Source of the DNA: Westiellopsis prolifica IICB1
GTDB taxonomy: Bacteria; Cyanobacteriota; Cyanobacteriia; Cyanobacteriales; Nostocaceae
Length of the DNA: 64,000 nucleotides
Assembly (NCBI RefSeq): GCF_004323185.1
Contig: NZ_NAPS01000002.1
Span: 347,807 to 411,806, forward strand
Direction of reading: 5' to 3'
Below, piece after piece: positions 1-7,812 of the stretch. Position 1 is the stretch's first letter. Every line of letters begins with the position of its first letter. The notes under the pieces are model-generated. The model searched no databases. It had not been told where the DNA came from and saw only the letters and a program-made list of their open reading frames with translations. A program made the position numbers and the translations under genes.

Positions 1-110
1 AATCAGGTTTGAAACTCCTAAATCAGGTTTGAAACTCCTGAATCAGGTTTGAAACTCCTAAATCAGGTTTGAAACTCCTGAATCAGGTTTGAAACTCCTG
101 AATCAGGTTT
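1..110. repeat. 20-bp tandem repeat array, about 5.5 copies
   Basis: Five consecutive 20-bp units of the form AATCAGGTTTGAAACTCCTR begin at positions 1, 21, 41, 61 and 81, and a sixth partial unit starts at 101. Units differ only at the last base (A or G). The array touches the window edge, so it may continue upstream. There are no spacers, so it is not a CRISPR array. Weakly similar AT-rich sequence continues to about 190. No gene is visible from 1 to 437; the part after the array is taken to be the upstream region of the aminotransferase gene. Confidence 0.95.
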
Positions 111-437
111 TTGAGTTTTAAATTAGCTTCACAAGTCATAAAACAGATTTTTAAGTCAAAAATCTGCCTTAAATGTTATAAATCTCTTATTTTCATACAA
201 TAAGGGAACAGGGAATAGTTTTCCTATTTCCTGTTCCCCGCTCTACATGACAAAATTATGCCGAAAAATCCTTAACCGAAACGTATTGTAATCCCTGCTC
301 CTCTTCCCCTTAGTTCTGGGATATTCTGGAAGAGGTGAGAATTCGCTGAGTGAAGTCTTGCATTTCAATCCCAATTAGGGATTTTTCTCCACTCTTTGAC
401 CTTATTTTACACGAATATACGGATAATTTTAGTAACG

Positions 438-1604
438 ATGAAGCTGGCAGGAAGAGTAAGTCAAGTTACGCCCTCTATAACTTTAGCGATCGCAGCGAAA
501 GCAAAAGCAATGAAGGGCGAAGGTATAGATGTTTGTAGTTTTAGCACTGGTGAACCGGATTTTGATACCCCAGCACATATTAAAGCTGCTGCTCAAAAAG
601 CATTAGATGAAGGTAAGACTAAATATGGGCCTGCTGCTGGGGAACCAAAGTTAAGAGAAGCGATCGCCCGCAAGCTGAAAAATGATAATGGTCTTGATTA
701 TAAAGCAGAAAATGTCATCGTCACCAATGGTGGTAAGCATTCTTTGTTTAATTTAATGCTAGCAACCATTGAACTCGGTGATGAAGTTATTATCCCTGCT
801 CCCTACTGGTTAAGCTATCCCGAAATGGTGACTTTGGCGGGTGGTGTTTCTGTAATTGTTCCTACAGATGGGAGTACAGGATATAAAATTACTCCTGAGC
901 AATTACGCAAATCTATCACTCCCAAGACTAAGTTATTTATCCTCAACTCGCCATCTAATCCTACAGGTATGGTGTACACGCCAGAGGAAATCAAAGCCTT
1001 GGCGGAAGTTATAGTTGAAACAGATATCTTTGTTGTCTCTGACGAGATTTACGAAAAAATTCTCTATGACGGTGCAATACATTTGTCTATTGGTTCACTG
1101 GGAGAAGAAATATTTGCTCGTACAATTATTAGTAATGGTTTTGCCAAAGGTTACTCAATGACGGGATGGCGGGTTGGTTATTTGGCAGGGCCAATAGATA
1201 TTATTAAAGCCACAAGTACAGTCCAGAGTCATAGTACTTCAAATGTATGTACCTTTGCTCAGTATGGTGCGATCGCAGCTTTGGAAGGTTCCCAAGACTG
1301 TGTCGAAGAAATGCGCCAAGCTTTTGCAAAACGCCGCCAAGTCATGCTAGAACGAGTTAACGCCATACCGGGATTAACTTGTTCCCAACCAGACGGTGCG
1401 TTTTATCTATTTCCTGAGATCAGCAAAACCGGATTAAAATCTCTGCAATTTTCTGACGCTTTATTAGAGGAACAACAAGTAGCAGTCATTCCGGGAATTG
1501 CTTTTGGTGCAGATGACAACATTCGTCTCTCCTACGCTACAGATATGACCACTATTGAGAAGGGGATGGATCGGTTAGAGAAGTTTGTCAAATCGCGGAT
1601 TTAA
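438..1604 (+). CDS. aspC: Aspartate aminotransferase, PLP-dependent class I
   Basis: A 388-residue fold-type I aminotransferase that interconverts aspartate/2-oxoglutarate and oxaloacetate/glutamate in the cytoplasm. Visible signatures are the SNPTG motif (Asn near residue 174), DEIY (Asp near 202) and the Schiff-base lysine in [11 protein letters not shown] (Lys near 237), followed by the phosphate-binding arginine region. The length and the [13 protein letters not shown] start match the AspC family in bacteria and cyanobacteria. An ATG 42 bases upstream (396) would add 14 residues unlike the family, so 438 is preferred. The gene appears to be monocistronic. Downstream lies a palindromic repeat. 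Substrate preference (aspartate, possibly also prephenate as in the 1-beta subgroup) cannot be settled from sequence alone. Confidence 0.93.
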   Translation: MKLAGRVSQVTPSITLAIAAKAKAMKGEGIDVCSFSTGEPDFDTPAHIKAAAQKALDEGKTKYGPAAGEPKLREAIARKLKNDNGLDYKAENVIVTNGGKHSLFNLMLATIELGDEVIIPAPYWLSYPEMVTLAGGVSVIVPTDGSTGYKITPEQLRKSITPKTKLFILNSPSNPTGMVYTPEEIKALAEVIVETDIFVVSDEIYEKILYDGAIHLSIGSLGEEIFARTIISNGFAKGYSMTGWRVGYLAGPIDIIKATSTVQSHSTSNVCTFAQYGAIAALEGSQDCVEEMRQAFAKRRQVMLERVNAIPGLTCSQPDGAFYLFPEISKTGLKSLQFSDALLEEQQVAVIPGIAFGADDNIRLSYATDMTTIEKGMDRLEKFVKSRI

Positions 1605-1623
1605 TTGGGTCACTCGTGAATTT

Positions 1624-1676
1624 GCGATGAATCGCGACTCTACTATTGTACAGACGCGATTCATCGCGTCTCTACT
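1624..1676. repeat. Palindromic repeat of the AGACG...CGTCT family
   Basis: Positions 1652-1671 form the perfect inverted repeat AGACGCGAT-tc-ATCGCGTCT, preceded at 1624-1640 by a partial inverted copy of the same sequence. Near-identical palindromes occur at 29121, 39941 and 47651, and variants with other cores at 15808 and 26310. It lies between aspC and purK and could act as a hairpin at the end of aspC transcription, but it has no T-tract. Confidence 0.8.
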
Positions 1677-1818
1677 AAAATCCTGGGAATAAATCGAAAA
1701 TCCACGCATCCAAAATCCAAAATTGGATGACCTCCACAAATGAACTTAATTTTGTGCAACTACATTAACTGGTAACTGATCTTGAGCGCGCTATGATCCT
1801 AAGACAGGGTAAACATTC

Positions 1819-3048
1819 GTGATTGTTTGGGGTAAGAACGTGCGTATTGGTGTAATCGGTGGCGGACAACTCGCCTGGATGATGGGCGGTGCAGCAAAAA
1901 AGTTAGGCGTGGAATTGGTAGTACAAACCCCTAGTCCTAATGATCCAGCTGTGGCGATCGCTCATGACACTATTTTCGCCCCAATAGATGATGCCGCAGC
2001 TACAGAAGTTTTAGCAACTAAATGCGATATAATTACTTTTGAAAATGAGTTTGTTAATCTGAAAGCTTTATCAGTCTTAGCAGAACAAGGGGTTTGTTTT
2101 CGTCCGCCGCTACAAGCATTAGTTCCCCTTTTAGATAAATATCACCAACGTTGTTATTTACGCGATTTAGGTTTACCAGTTCCTCAATTCTTTGATATCA
2201 AAGGAAACTGGAAACAAGACGCACAAACAGGAAATAAACAGTTAACTGTTGAAAGTCAAGAGTTAGGAATAGAAAGTGAAAATCTTCATAATTTTTCACT
2301 TATAAGTAAATTAAAATTTCCAATAGTTTTAAAAGCTCGCCGTCACGGTTATGATGGTCAGGGTACTTTTATCATTAAAGATATCCACACTCTTCAGCAA
2401 AAATTAGAATCTGCAAATAATGTAGCTTTTATATTAGAAGAATTTATCCCGTTTGAACGAGAGCTAGCAGTTATTGCAGCCCGTTCTGTAAGCGGTGAAG
2501 TCGTGATTTTCCCAATTGTAGAAACCCAACAAGAAGAACAGGTATGTCGGCGGGTAATTGCACCAGCAGATATTCCATCCTATGTACAAAAAGACATTGA
2601 GAATATGTCCCATACACTCCTCAATAGCCTAGAAGCAGTGGGAGTTTTCGGGATTGAACTATTCCTGAATGCAGATGACAAAGTGCTAGTCAATGAAATA
2701 GCACCCCGCACTCACAATTCGGGACATTTTTCTCTCGACGCCTGCGAAACTTCCCAGTTTGAGCAACACTTAAGAGCCGTTTCTGGCTTACCTTTGGGCA
2801 ATCCTAAACTAACTTGTCCATGTGCTATTATGGTAAACTTGTTGGGCTACGAAATATCAAAAAATGATTATATTACCAAACGTCAAAAAATAAAACAAAT
2901 TCCTCAAAGTAATATCCACTGGTACGGGAAAACAGAATCTCGTCCAGGGCGAAAGTTAGGACACGTCACCGTTTTGTTAGATCATCAAAATCAAGATCAA
3001 GCGATGGCGATCGCCCAGACTATAGAAAATATTTGGTACGCCAATTAA
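1819..3048 (+). CDS. purK: N5-carboxyaminoimidazole ribonucleotide synthase (PurK)
   Basis: ATP-grasp enzyme of de novo purine synthesis that makes N5-CAIR from AIR, bicarbonate and ATP. The N terminus carries the Rossmann-like preATP-grasp motif IGVIGGGQLAWMM, and the C-terminal half has the ATP-grasp elements EEFIPFERELAV and NEIAPRTHNSGHFS. The length of 409 residues is slightly long for the family: an insert around residues 130-160 (KQDAQTGNKQ...) is polar and low in complexity. The start is GTG at 1819; another GTG at 1840 directly before RIGVIGGG is possible. The 6S RNA gene follows directly downstream, an arrangement known from other cyanobacteria (6S RNA near purK). Confidence 0.93.
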   Translation: MIVWGKNVRIGVIGGGQLAWMMGGAAKKLGVELVVQTPSPNDPAVAIAHDTIFAPIDDAAATEVLATKCDIITFENEFVNLKALSVLAEQGVCFRPPLQALVPLLDKYHQRCYLRDLGLPVPQFFDIKGNWKQDAQTGNKQLTVESQELGIESENLHNFSLISKLKFPIVLKARRHGYDGQGTFIIKDIHTLQQKLESANNVAFILEEFIPFERELAVIAARSVSGEVVIFPIVETQQEEQVCRRVIAPADIPSYVQKDIENMSHTLLNSLEAVGVFGIELFLNADDKVLVNEIAPRTHNSGHFSLDACETSQFEQHLRAVSGLPLGNPKLTCPCAIMVNLLGYEISKNDYITKRQKIKQIPQSNIHWYGKTESRPGRKLGHVTVLLDHQNQDQAMAIAQTIENIWYAN

Positions 3049-3108
3049 ACCAGCAAAAAAATCTAATTTGGCATACACAAAATCAACTTTAAAAGCTATA
3101 ATCGATTC

Positions 3109-3290
3109 ATAGCACTGCGACGTTGGTGACTGCCAACAAGTTTTGTGATCTATGACTTGTAAAAGTATGGGAACCAAGCATTTTTCGTGGCAGTAAACCG
3201 GGCTTGTACCCGGAAACTTTAAACGGAAGACACGGTACCCACCTGGTTTACTCCAGGTCAAAAACTTAGGTAAAACGGCGTCGCGGTGAA
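3109..3290 (+). ncRNA. ssrS: 6S RNA (SsrS/SsaA), RNA polymerase regulator
   Basis: This is a non-coding stretch directly after purK, the known location of cyanobacterial 6S RNA. A TATAAT box at 3097-3102 puts the start near 3109. The terminal closing stem pairs CACTGCGACG (3113-3122) with CGTCGCGGTG (3279-3288) over about 180 nt, the expected length. Further hairpins lie inside, for example ACCCGG.. and CCTGGTTTACTCCAGG near 3242-3257. A terminator hairpin follows at 3298-3335. In the known family, the long bulged hairpin mimics open promoter DNA and sequesters sigma70-type RNA polymerase. The assignment rests on position, terminal stem, promoter and terminator. I did not run a covariance model. 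Confidence 0.82.
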
Positions 3291-3297
3291 TAAAAAT

Positions 3298-3335
3298 CAA
3301 AGCTCCTAAAGTCTATTTGACTAAGGAGCTTTAAT
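3298..3335 (+). terminator. Terminator of the 6S RNA gene
   Basis: The arms AAAGCTCCTAAAGTC and GACTAAGGAGCTTT pair around a short TATTT loop and are followed by an AT-rich tail (TAATTATATTTA). It sits just past the closing stem of the 6S RNA. Confidence 0.75.
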
Positions 3336-3692
3336 TATATTTATAGATAAAGTGGGTGTAGATGTAGGGGTCATTATTAGCCGTCTCGAAAATAAAGCAT
3401 CGCGCATCATTAGTGTTTATTGTCCCCCTTGTCTTCCTTGTCCTCCCTCTCCCCCTTGTCTCCCCTCTCCCCACATAATGAAATACTTTTTGATCTACAA
3501 GTCTACAAGTCCCTCATTTGCTCATTTGGAATACAGTGTTACCAAAACCCCAAGGCGTCGGGTAACTGATCGTACAGTAACATCGAGCAACTATAGAGGA
3601 TATTTATCCACAGATTAGGACAAACTTTTTCAGCATAGACACCCATGACTAGTTATAATTTCCTATAGGGTCACAATAATTTCTTAAGATTG

Positions 3693-3711
3693 GCGTAATA
3701 TATATTTACGC
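3693..3711. promoter_or_regulatory. Inverted repeat upstream of fbaA, possible operator
   Basis: GCGTAA and TTACGC are perfect inverted arms around a 7-bp AT core (TATATAT), ending 46 bases before the fbaA start. The AT core could also contain a -10 element. No known regulator site was recognised. The rest of the 3336-3757 gap holds only a C/T-rich low-complexity stretch (3421-3474) and no convincing gene. Confidence 0.35.
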
Positions 3712-3757
3712 AATATTCCAAACCGACTAGCTGACAACACAATTAGGAGGACTATCT

Positions 3758-4837
3758 ATGGCGCTCGTGCCAATGCGGCTGCTGTTGGAGCACGCGGCTG
3801 AAAACAATTACGGTATTCCAGCTTTTAACGTGAACAACATGGAGCAGATTCAAGCAATTATGCAAGCTGCTCATGAAACAGATAGCCCCGTGATTTTGCA
3901 AGCTTCTCGTGGCGCTCGTAAATACGCAGGTGAAAACTTCCTGCGTCATTTGATTTTGGCAGCAGTGGAAACTTACCCCCATCTTCCCATTGCCATGCAC
4001 CAAGATCATGGTAACGAACCAGCTACTTGCTACTCAGCAATTAAAAACGGCTTTACCAGCGTGATGATGGATGGTTCTCTGGAAGCTGATGCTAAAACCC
4101 CAGCTAGCTATGAGTACAACGTCAAAGTCACCCGTCAAGTGGTGGAAGTAGCTCATGCATTGGGTGTCAGCGTTGAAGGCGAACTCGGTTGCTTGGGTTC
4201 TCTAGAAACAGGTATGGGCGAAGCTGAAGATGGTCATGGTTTCGAGGGTAAACTCGATCATTCCCAACTGTTAACCGACCCCGACCAAGCTGTTGATTTT
4301 GTTGAGCAAACCCAAGTAGACGCTTTGGCTGTTGCTATTGGTACTAGCCACGGTGCTTACAAATTCACCCGCAAACCAACAGGCGAAATTTTGGCAATCA
4401 GCCGCATTGAAGAAATTCACCGCCGTTTGCCCAATACCCACTTGGTAATGCACGGTTCTTCCTCCGTACCCGAAGATTTGATTGCTTTGATTAACCAGTA
4501 CGGTGGTACAATCCCCGAAACCTACGGTGTACCTGTAGAAGAAATTCAAAAAGGCATCAAGAGCGGTGTACGTAAGGTAAATATCGATACCGACAACCGT
4601 TTGGCTATTACTGCTGCGGTTCGGGAAGCATTGGCAGGTAATACCAAAGAATTTGACCCCCGTCACTTCCTCAAGCCTTCTATTAAGTACATGCAAAAAG
4701 TATGTGCAGAACGTTACCAACAATTTGAAACTGCTGGTAATGCTAGCAAGATCAAGCAGGTATCTTTGGAAGAGTTTGCTGCTAAGTATGCAAAAGGCGA
4801 ACTCGCTGCTGCAATCAAGAAAACAGTTGCTCTGTAA
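3758..4837 (+). CDS. fbaA: Fructose-bisphosphate aldolase, class II
   Basis: Zinc-dependent aldolase of 359 residues, acting in glycolysis and in the Calvin cycle on fructose-1,6- and, in cyanobacteria, sedoheptulose-1,7-bisphosphate. The metal-site motif MHQDHG (His81, Asp83, His84) is present, followed by the [12 protein letters not shown] and EDGHGFEG segments, HGSSS and the phosphate-binding region VRKVNIDTD. It belongs to the CbbA-type subfamily (about 359 residues). The start has a near-perfect ribosome binding site (AGGAGG at 3745-3750, 7 bases before ATG). The codons are rich in C-ending forms, consistent with high expression. It is monocistronic, with hairpins downstream. Confidence 0.95.
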   Translation: MALVPMRLLLEHAAENNYGIPAFNVNNMEQIQAIMQAAHETDSPVILQASRGARKYAGENFLRHLILAAVETYPHLPIAMHQDHGNEPATCYSAIKNGFTSVMMDGSLEADAKTPASYEYNVKVTRQVVEVAHALGVSVEGELGCLGSLETGMGEAEDGHGFEGKLDHSQLLTDPDQAVDFVEQTQVDALAVAIGTSHGAYKFTRKPTGEILAISRIEEIHRRLPNTHLVMHGSSSVPEDLIALINQYGGTIPETYGVPVEEIQKGIKSGVRKVNIDTDNRLAITAAVREALAGNTKEFDPRHFLKPSIKYMQKVCAERYQQFETAGNASKIKQVSLEEFAAKYAKGELAAAIKKTVAL

Positions 4838-4856
4838 TTTTGCCACATAAGTAAAT

Positions 4857-4943
4857 AGGGACACATTAATGCTGTGTCCCTAAGCTGAGGATTCTCATAC
4901 CCCATAGACTGAACCGGGTAGCAATTATGTTCCCCGGTTTTTT
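4857..4943 (+). terminator. Hairpin pair and terminator after fbaA
   Basis: The first hairpin is AGGGACACA (4857-4865) with TGTGTCCCT (4873-4881). The second is AACCGGG (4912-4918) with CCCGGTT (4933-4939), followed immediately by a T-run, so it looks like a true intrinsic terminator. Confidence 0.75.
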
Positions 4944-4948
4944 GCTTA

Positions 4949-5012
4949 GTTCGTAGTAAGGACTTTAGTCCTTGAAAATGAAAATTTAAAGACTAAAGTC
5001 GTTACTACAAAC
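4949..5012. repeat. Imperfect 22-bp inverted repeat (REP/MITE-like hairpin)
   Basis: The left arm at 4949-4970 and right arm at 4991-5012 are inverted copies with the cores GTAGTAAGGACTTTAGTC and GACTAAAGTCGTTACTAC. The 20-bp spacer is AT-rich. The right arm ends 5 bp before the stop of the convergent fasciclin gene. This type of GACTTTAGTC hairpin looks like a dispersed element. Only one copy is in the window. Confidence 0.75.
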
Positions 5013-5016
5013 TTTA

Positions 5017-5688
5017 CTACCGTGGTGTGGGACTAGAGGTAGGACTTACTTTAAAACCAGGAGGCAGAATTACTTTGTCAACTACATGAACAACACCATT
5101 GCTTGCTAAGATATCAGCTTGAGTAACTTTAGCACCGTTGACGGATACTGTTTTAGCAGTACTATTAACATCAATTGTCACAGGAGTACCCTCAACTGTT
5201 TTTACATCTCCAGATGTTAACTGAGTAGAGGTAACTTGTCCGGGTATGACGTGGTAACTAAGAAGTTTCACTAACTGTTGCTTGTTTTCTGGCTTGAGGA
5301 GGTTTTCTAAAGTACCAGCTGGTAAAGCCTTGAAAGCAGCATCAGTGGGTGCAAAAACTGTATAGGGGCCTTGTGCAGTCAGTTGATCTTCTAAACCTGC
5401 TGCTTTATATGCTTGGGTTATGGTTTTAAAAGACCCTTGGCTGGCTGCTGCTTGAGAAAGTTCTGCAAAATTTTTGTCTGCGGTTGTATTACCAGGGGTT
5501 TCTGTTGCAGTTGCAGTAGTTGTTGGAGTCACTTCCGCAACAGGTGAGGTATTTGTTGTAGGTGCTTCTCCAACGGTTGGAGTAGTATTTTCTGCATTCG
5601 GTTGACCACAGGCAGACAAAGCAAAGAGGCTACCCACACCAACTATACTAAACAAAGCTTTTTGTAAAATGCCTTTGCTTGCTTTCAT
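5017..5688 (-). CDS. Fasciclin (FAS1) domain lipoprotein
   Basis: Secreted, lipid-anchored FAS1 protein of about 223 residues. The N terminus is a lipoprotein signal with the lipobox LSAC (Cys near residue 27), then a Thr/Pro-rich linker to about residue 75, and one FAS1 domain to the end (H1-like TVFAPTDAAFKAL, then LLSYHVIPG, and the H2-like end NGVVHVVDKVILPP). FAS1 domains mediate adhesion, and the function in cyanobacteria is not defined. The upstream in-frame ATG at 5763 would add 25 residues before the signal peptide, so the ATG at 5688 is preferred. It is convergent with fbaA, with a hairpin repeat between the two. Confidence 0.9.
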   Translation of the reverse strand: MKASKGILQKALFSIVGVGSLFALSACGQPNAENTTPTVGEAPTTNTSPVAEVTPTTTATATETPGNTTADKNFAELSQAAASQGSFKTITQAYKAAGLEDQLTAQGPYTVFAPTDAAFKALPAGTLENLLKPENKQQLVKLLSYHVIPGQVTSTQLTSGDVKTVEGTPVTIDVNSTAKTVSVNGAKVTQADILASNGVVHVVDKVILPPGFKVSPTSSPTPR

Positions 5689-5806
5689 GGCTTTTCCCCA
5701 AAATCGAGCAAAATAAACTTCATATTTACAAAATTTAATATCTGCTGAGAAGTAATCCCTCATCCGTGAGAGGTAGTTTGTACAATTTCATCATTAATCG
5801 TCTATG

Positions 5807-5981
5807 GGACTAGCCCTTTCAAGGTGGAGCAAAATTCTCGACAATCAACTCCTCTGTAAGCTCTTATCTCTGTGTTCTCTGTGCCTCTTAGGTTAAATAA
5901 ATAACTTTGAAACCGCAGAGAACGCAGAGAGCGCAGAGAGGAAAAAAGAGATTTTATGAGTCACTTTGAAAGGGCTAGTCC
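5807..5981. mobile_element. MITE-like element with 20-bp terminal inverted repeats
   Basis: GGACTAGCCCTTTCAAGGTG at 5807-5826 and its inverted copy CACTTTGAAAGGGCTAGTCC at 5962-5981 (19 of 20 matching) bound a 175-bp non-coding segment. The interior has a second imperfect inverted repeat made of CTCTGTGTTCTCTGTG-type and CGCAGAGAACGCAGAGAG-type runs. There is no transposase inside, so any mobility would depend on an enzyme encoded elsewhere. It sits between the fasciclin gene and the pentapeptide gene, its right end 5 bp from the stop codon of the latter. Confidence 0.7.
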
Positions 5982-5985
5982 TAGT

Positions 5986-6354
5986 CTATATCTTTCGCAT
6001 ATTTCTACTTTGTGGATCAAAGCCATAGGAAAATCGAGTACTATCGTCGTAGCAAGCTCCGGTTAAATTTGCTCCAAACAGCTTGGTATAGTGTAGTTTT
6101 GCTCCACGCAGATTCGCTTCTATTAACTTTGCACAACTGAGGTTAGCTCTGGTTAAATTGGCTTTGGCTAGGTTTGTGCCACCTAAATTAGAACCCCATA
6201 GTTTAGCTTTAGCCAGGTTAGCACCACTCAAGTCTGCTGCATACAAATTGATACCAACCAAATATGCTCCGATCAACTTAGCTCCTGCTAAATTAACAGC
6301 AGTAAAATCCCTTTCTCCGGCAGCGTAACGCCTTATTAATTCATCGGCATCCAT
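5986..6354 (-). CDS. Pentapeptide-repeat protein
   Basis: A 122-residue protein made almost entirely of A(N/D)LxxA-type pentapeptides from about residue 18 to 105 (for example [36 protein letters not shown]). These would form a right-handed quadrilateral beta-helix of about four coils. The N-terminal [17 protein letters not shown] cap is common in cyanobacterial members. There is no signal peptide, so it is cytoplasmic. Its start lies inside the 3' end of the upstream gene (19-nt overlap), which suggests translational coupling. The molecular role is unknown. Confidence 0.85.
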   Translation of the reverse strand: MDADELIRRYAAGERDFTAVNLAGAKLIGAYLVGINLYAADLSGANLAKAKLWGSNLGGTNLAKANLTRANLSCAKLIEANLRGAKLHYTKLFGANLTGACYDDSTRFSYGFDPQSRNMRKI

Positions 6355-6659
6355 GATTCTTGCACCTTTATTAGCAAATCAGAAACTATTTGCTCCCATT
6401 CTTGATCGAGTCCTGCGTGAAATTCTGGTTTCCCACTACGTTTGTACCAGTAACGCGCATTACTCATGTCACCTTTTTTTCTGTGTAAATACGCATGAAC
6501 CCACGCACTATCGAGATCATTGGCATTTTGAACTATTTCATGCGCTCTATCCCAATTACCTTTATACTCAAACCACAATGCTTGGAGAGCTTTTGGTTGT
6601 GAATCAGGACATTGTTGTTGTTTTTCGATTAATTGCTTGAATTCTTGTAGTGTCATCAT
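6336..6659 (-). CDS. Conserved hypothetical protein, helical, TPR-like
   Basis: A 107-residue acidic, helix-rich protein. The segment [18 protein letters not shown]...[29 protein letters not shown] resembles a pair of tetratricopeptide-like helical hairpins (W..H.. / A.YW pattern) of a family I recognise only as conserved in bacteria. ATG codons at 6659 and 6656 are both possible starts. It overlaps the pentapeptide gene by 19 nt, so the two probably form one transcription unit. No enzymatic motif is visible. Confidence 0.75.
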   Translation of the reverse strand: MMTLQEFKQLIEKQQQCPDSQPKALQALWFEYKGNWDRAHEIVQNANDLDSAWVHAYLHRKKGDMSNARYWYKRSGKPEFHAGLDQEWEQIVSDLLIKVQESWMPMN

Positions 6660-6943
6660 CTTTACTTATCCATGCTCAAGCCTCTGTTTATTACTCTATC
6701 AATGACTTGTGGCGATCGCATGTCATTGTATTTAACTTTTTTGATCATACAAATACATGGTTAGGGGCAACCCGGCTGTACACCCCTACTTCTGCTACGC
6801 TACACTACTTTATAAATCAATCAAAATTTTACTTTTGGCTATCACTTATTATCTGAAATTATCCGCATTTACACATGAAAAATAAGCAAATTATACATAA
6901 AACCTTTTGTGTATCTGTGTCATATGAAACATAAACAAACACC

Positions 6944-7321
6944 ATGACTGAAACAATTGAAACTCAGATTATCAACGTCGAAGAACGGCTCAGACAGGCC
7001 ATGCTTGCTTCTGATGTCAGCGTTTTGAATGAACTACTAGCCCCGGAAATTATCATCACTAGTCATCTTGGAGAATTATTAGGAAAACAAGATGATCTCG
7101 CTGCTCACGAATCTGGTTTGTTTAAAATACACGAGTTGATACCTTCACAGCAGCATATTCAAATTCATGGAGAAGTAGCGATTGTTTCAGTCAGAATGCA
7201 AGTATCTGGTAGTTATAATGGTAGCCCTGCAAATGGTGACTTTCGTTATACGCGGGTTTGGGCTGTCTCTGTGAGCGGGAGTTGGCATATCATTGCTGCT
7301 CATATAGGTATGGTAGCGTGA
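6944..7321 (+). CDS. NTF2-like / DUF4440 family protein
   Basis: A 125-residue single-domain protein with the SnoaL/DUF4440 pattern: N-terminal helix EERLRQAMLASDVSVLNELLAPE, then a strand pair containing GEVAIVSVRMQVSGSYNG, and the typical end FRYTRVWAVSVSGSWHIIAAH. Members of this cone-shaped fold bind small hydrophobic ligands or act as isomerases or dehydratases. The specific function here is unknown. A small hypothetical membrane protein gene follows after 23 bases on the same strand, possibly cotranscribed. Confidence 0.8.
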   Translation: MTETIETQIINVEERLRQAMLASDVSVLNELLAPEIIITSHLGELLGKQDDLAAHESGLFKIHELIPSQQHIQIHGEVAIVSVRMQVSGSYNGSPANGDFRYTRVWAVSVSGSWHIIAAHIGMVA

Positions 7322-7344
7322 ACATAGGGAAATTCTGAAGCGAT

Positions 7345-7812
7345 ATGAATGATTTGCTGAATCAAAATCGTTCTATTTTTCAACTAGCACAAATTATTGG
7401 TTGGGCAGCTAATCACCCAATTATTAGTTTTGTCATTTTGTTGTTTATTCTAGCTATAATTGTCAGTATTATTCAAGCAATTGGTCGCTTGATTGAATCA
7501 GCTAGTAGATCAATATTAAAAGTACCTTTGAAGTTGATTTTGGCTATTCTACAATTTAGTTTTTCATCATTTACTCAAATTAGTAATTTAGCAATAAAAA
7601 AACTAGGCAATTCTCATATATATAATAATAATATACCTATTTTACCACCAAAAAATAATCCAATTATTAACCTAGAAAAACAACAAAGATTACAAGAAAT
7701 TTCTCAACGGCTAGCTGAAATTCAAAAAGAACAAAATGAGCTTTTCAAAGAAGCGGCAGAACTTTTAGCTACATCGGAGATTGAAAGCGAGCAGGAGATA
7801 ATTGAGAAATAA
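7345..7812 (+). CDS. Hypothetical membrane protein with C-terminal coiled coil
   Basis: A 155-residue protein of unrecognised family. One strong hydrophobic segment runs over residues 24-46 (HPIISFVILLFILAIIVSI) and a second amphipathic or hydrophobic stretch over about 58-75. The C-terminal third is a predicted coiled coil (LEKQQRLQEISQRLAEIQKEQ). The DNA is noticeably AT-rich around 7600-7660. The last 44 bases overlap the 3' end of the convergent oxidoreductase gene. It may be cotranscribed with the NTF2-like gene upstream. No function is assigned. Confidence 0.65.
   Translation: MNDLLNQNRSIFQLAQIIGWAANHPIISFVILLFILAIIVSIIQAIGRLIESASRSILKVPLKLILAILQFSFSSFTQISNLAIKKLGNSHIYNNNIPILPPKNNPIINLEKQQRLQEISQRLAEIQKEQNELFKEAAELLATSEIESEQEIIEK

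Noticed and set aside
1-110. CRISPR array
   Set aside because: The 20-bp units are directly adjacent without spacers.
2977-3300. Minus-strand 107-codon ORF over the 6S RNA region
   Set aside because: It lies antisense to the purK end and to the structured RNA, and has no protein-family resemblance.
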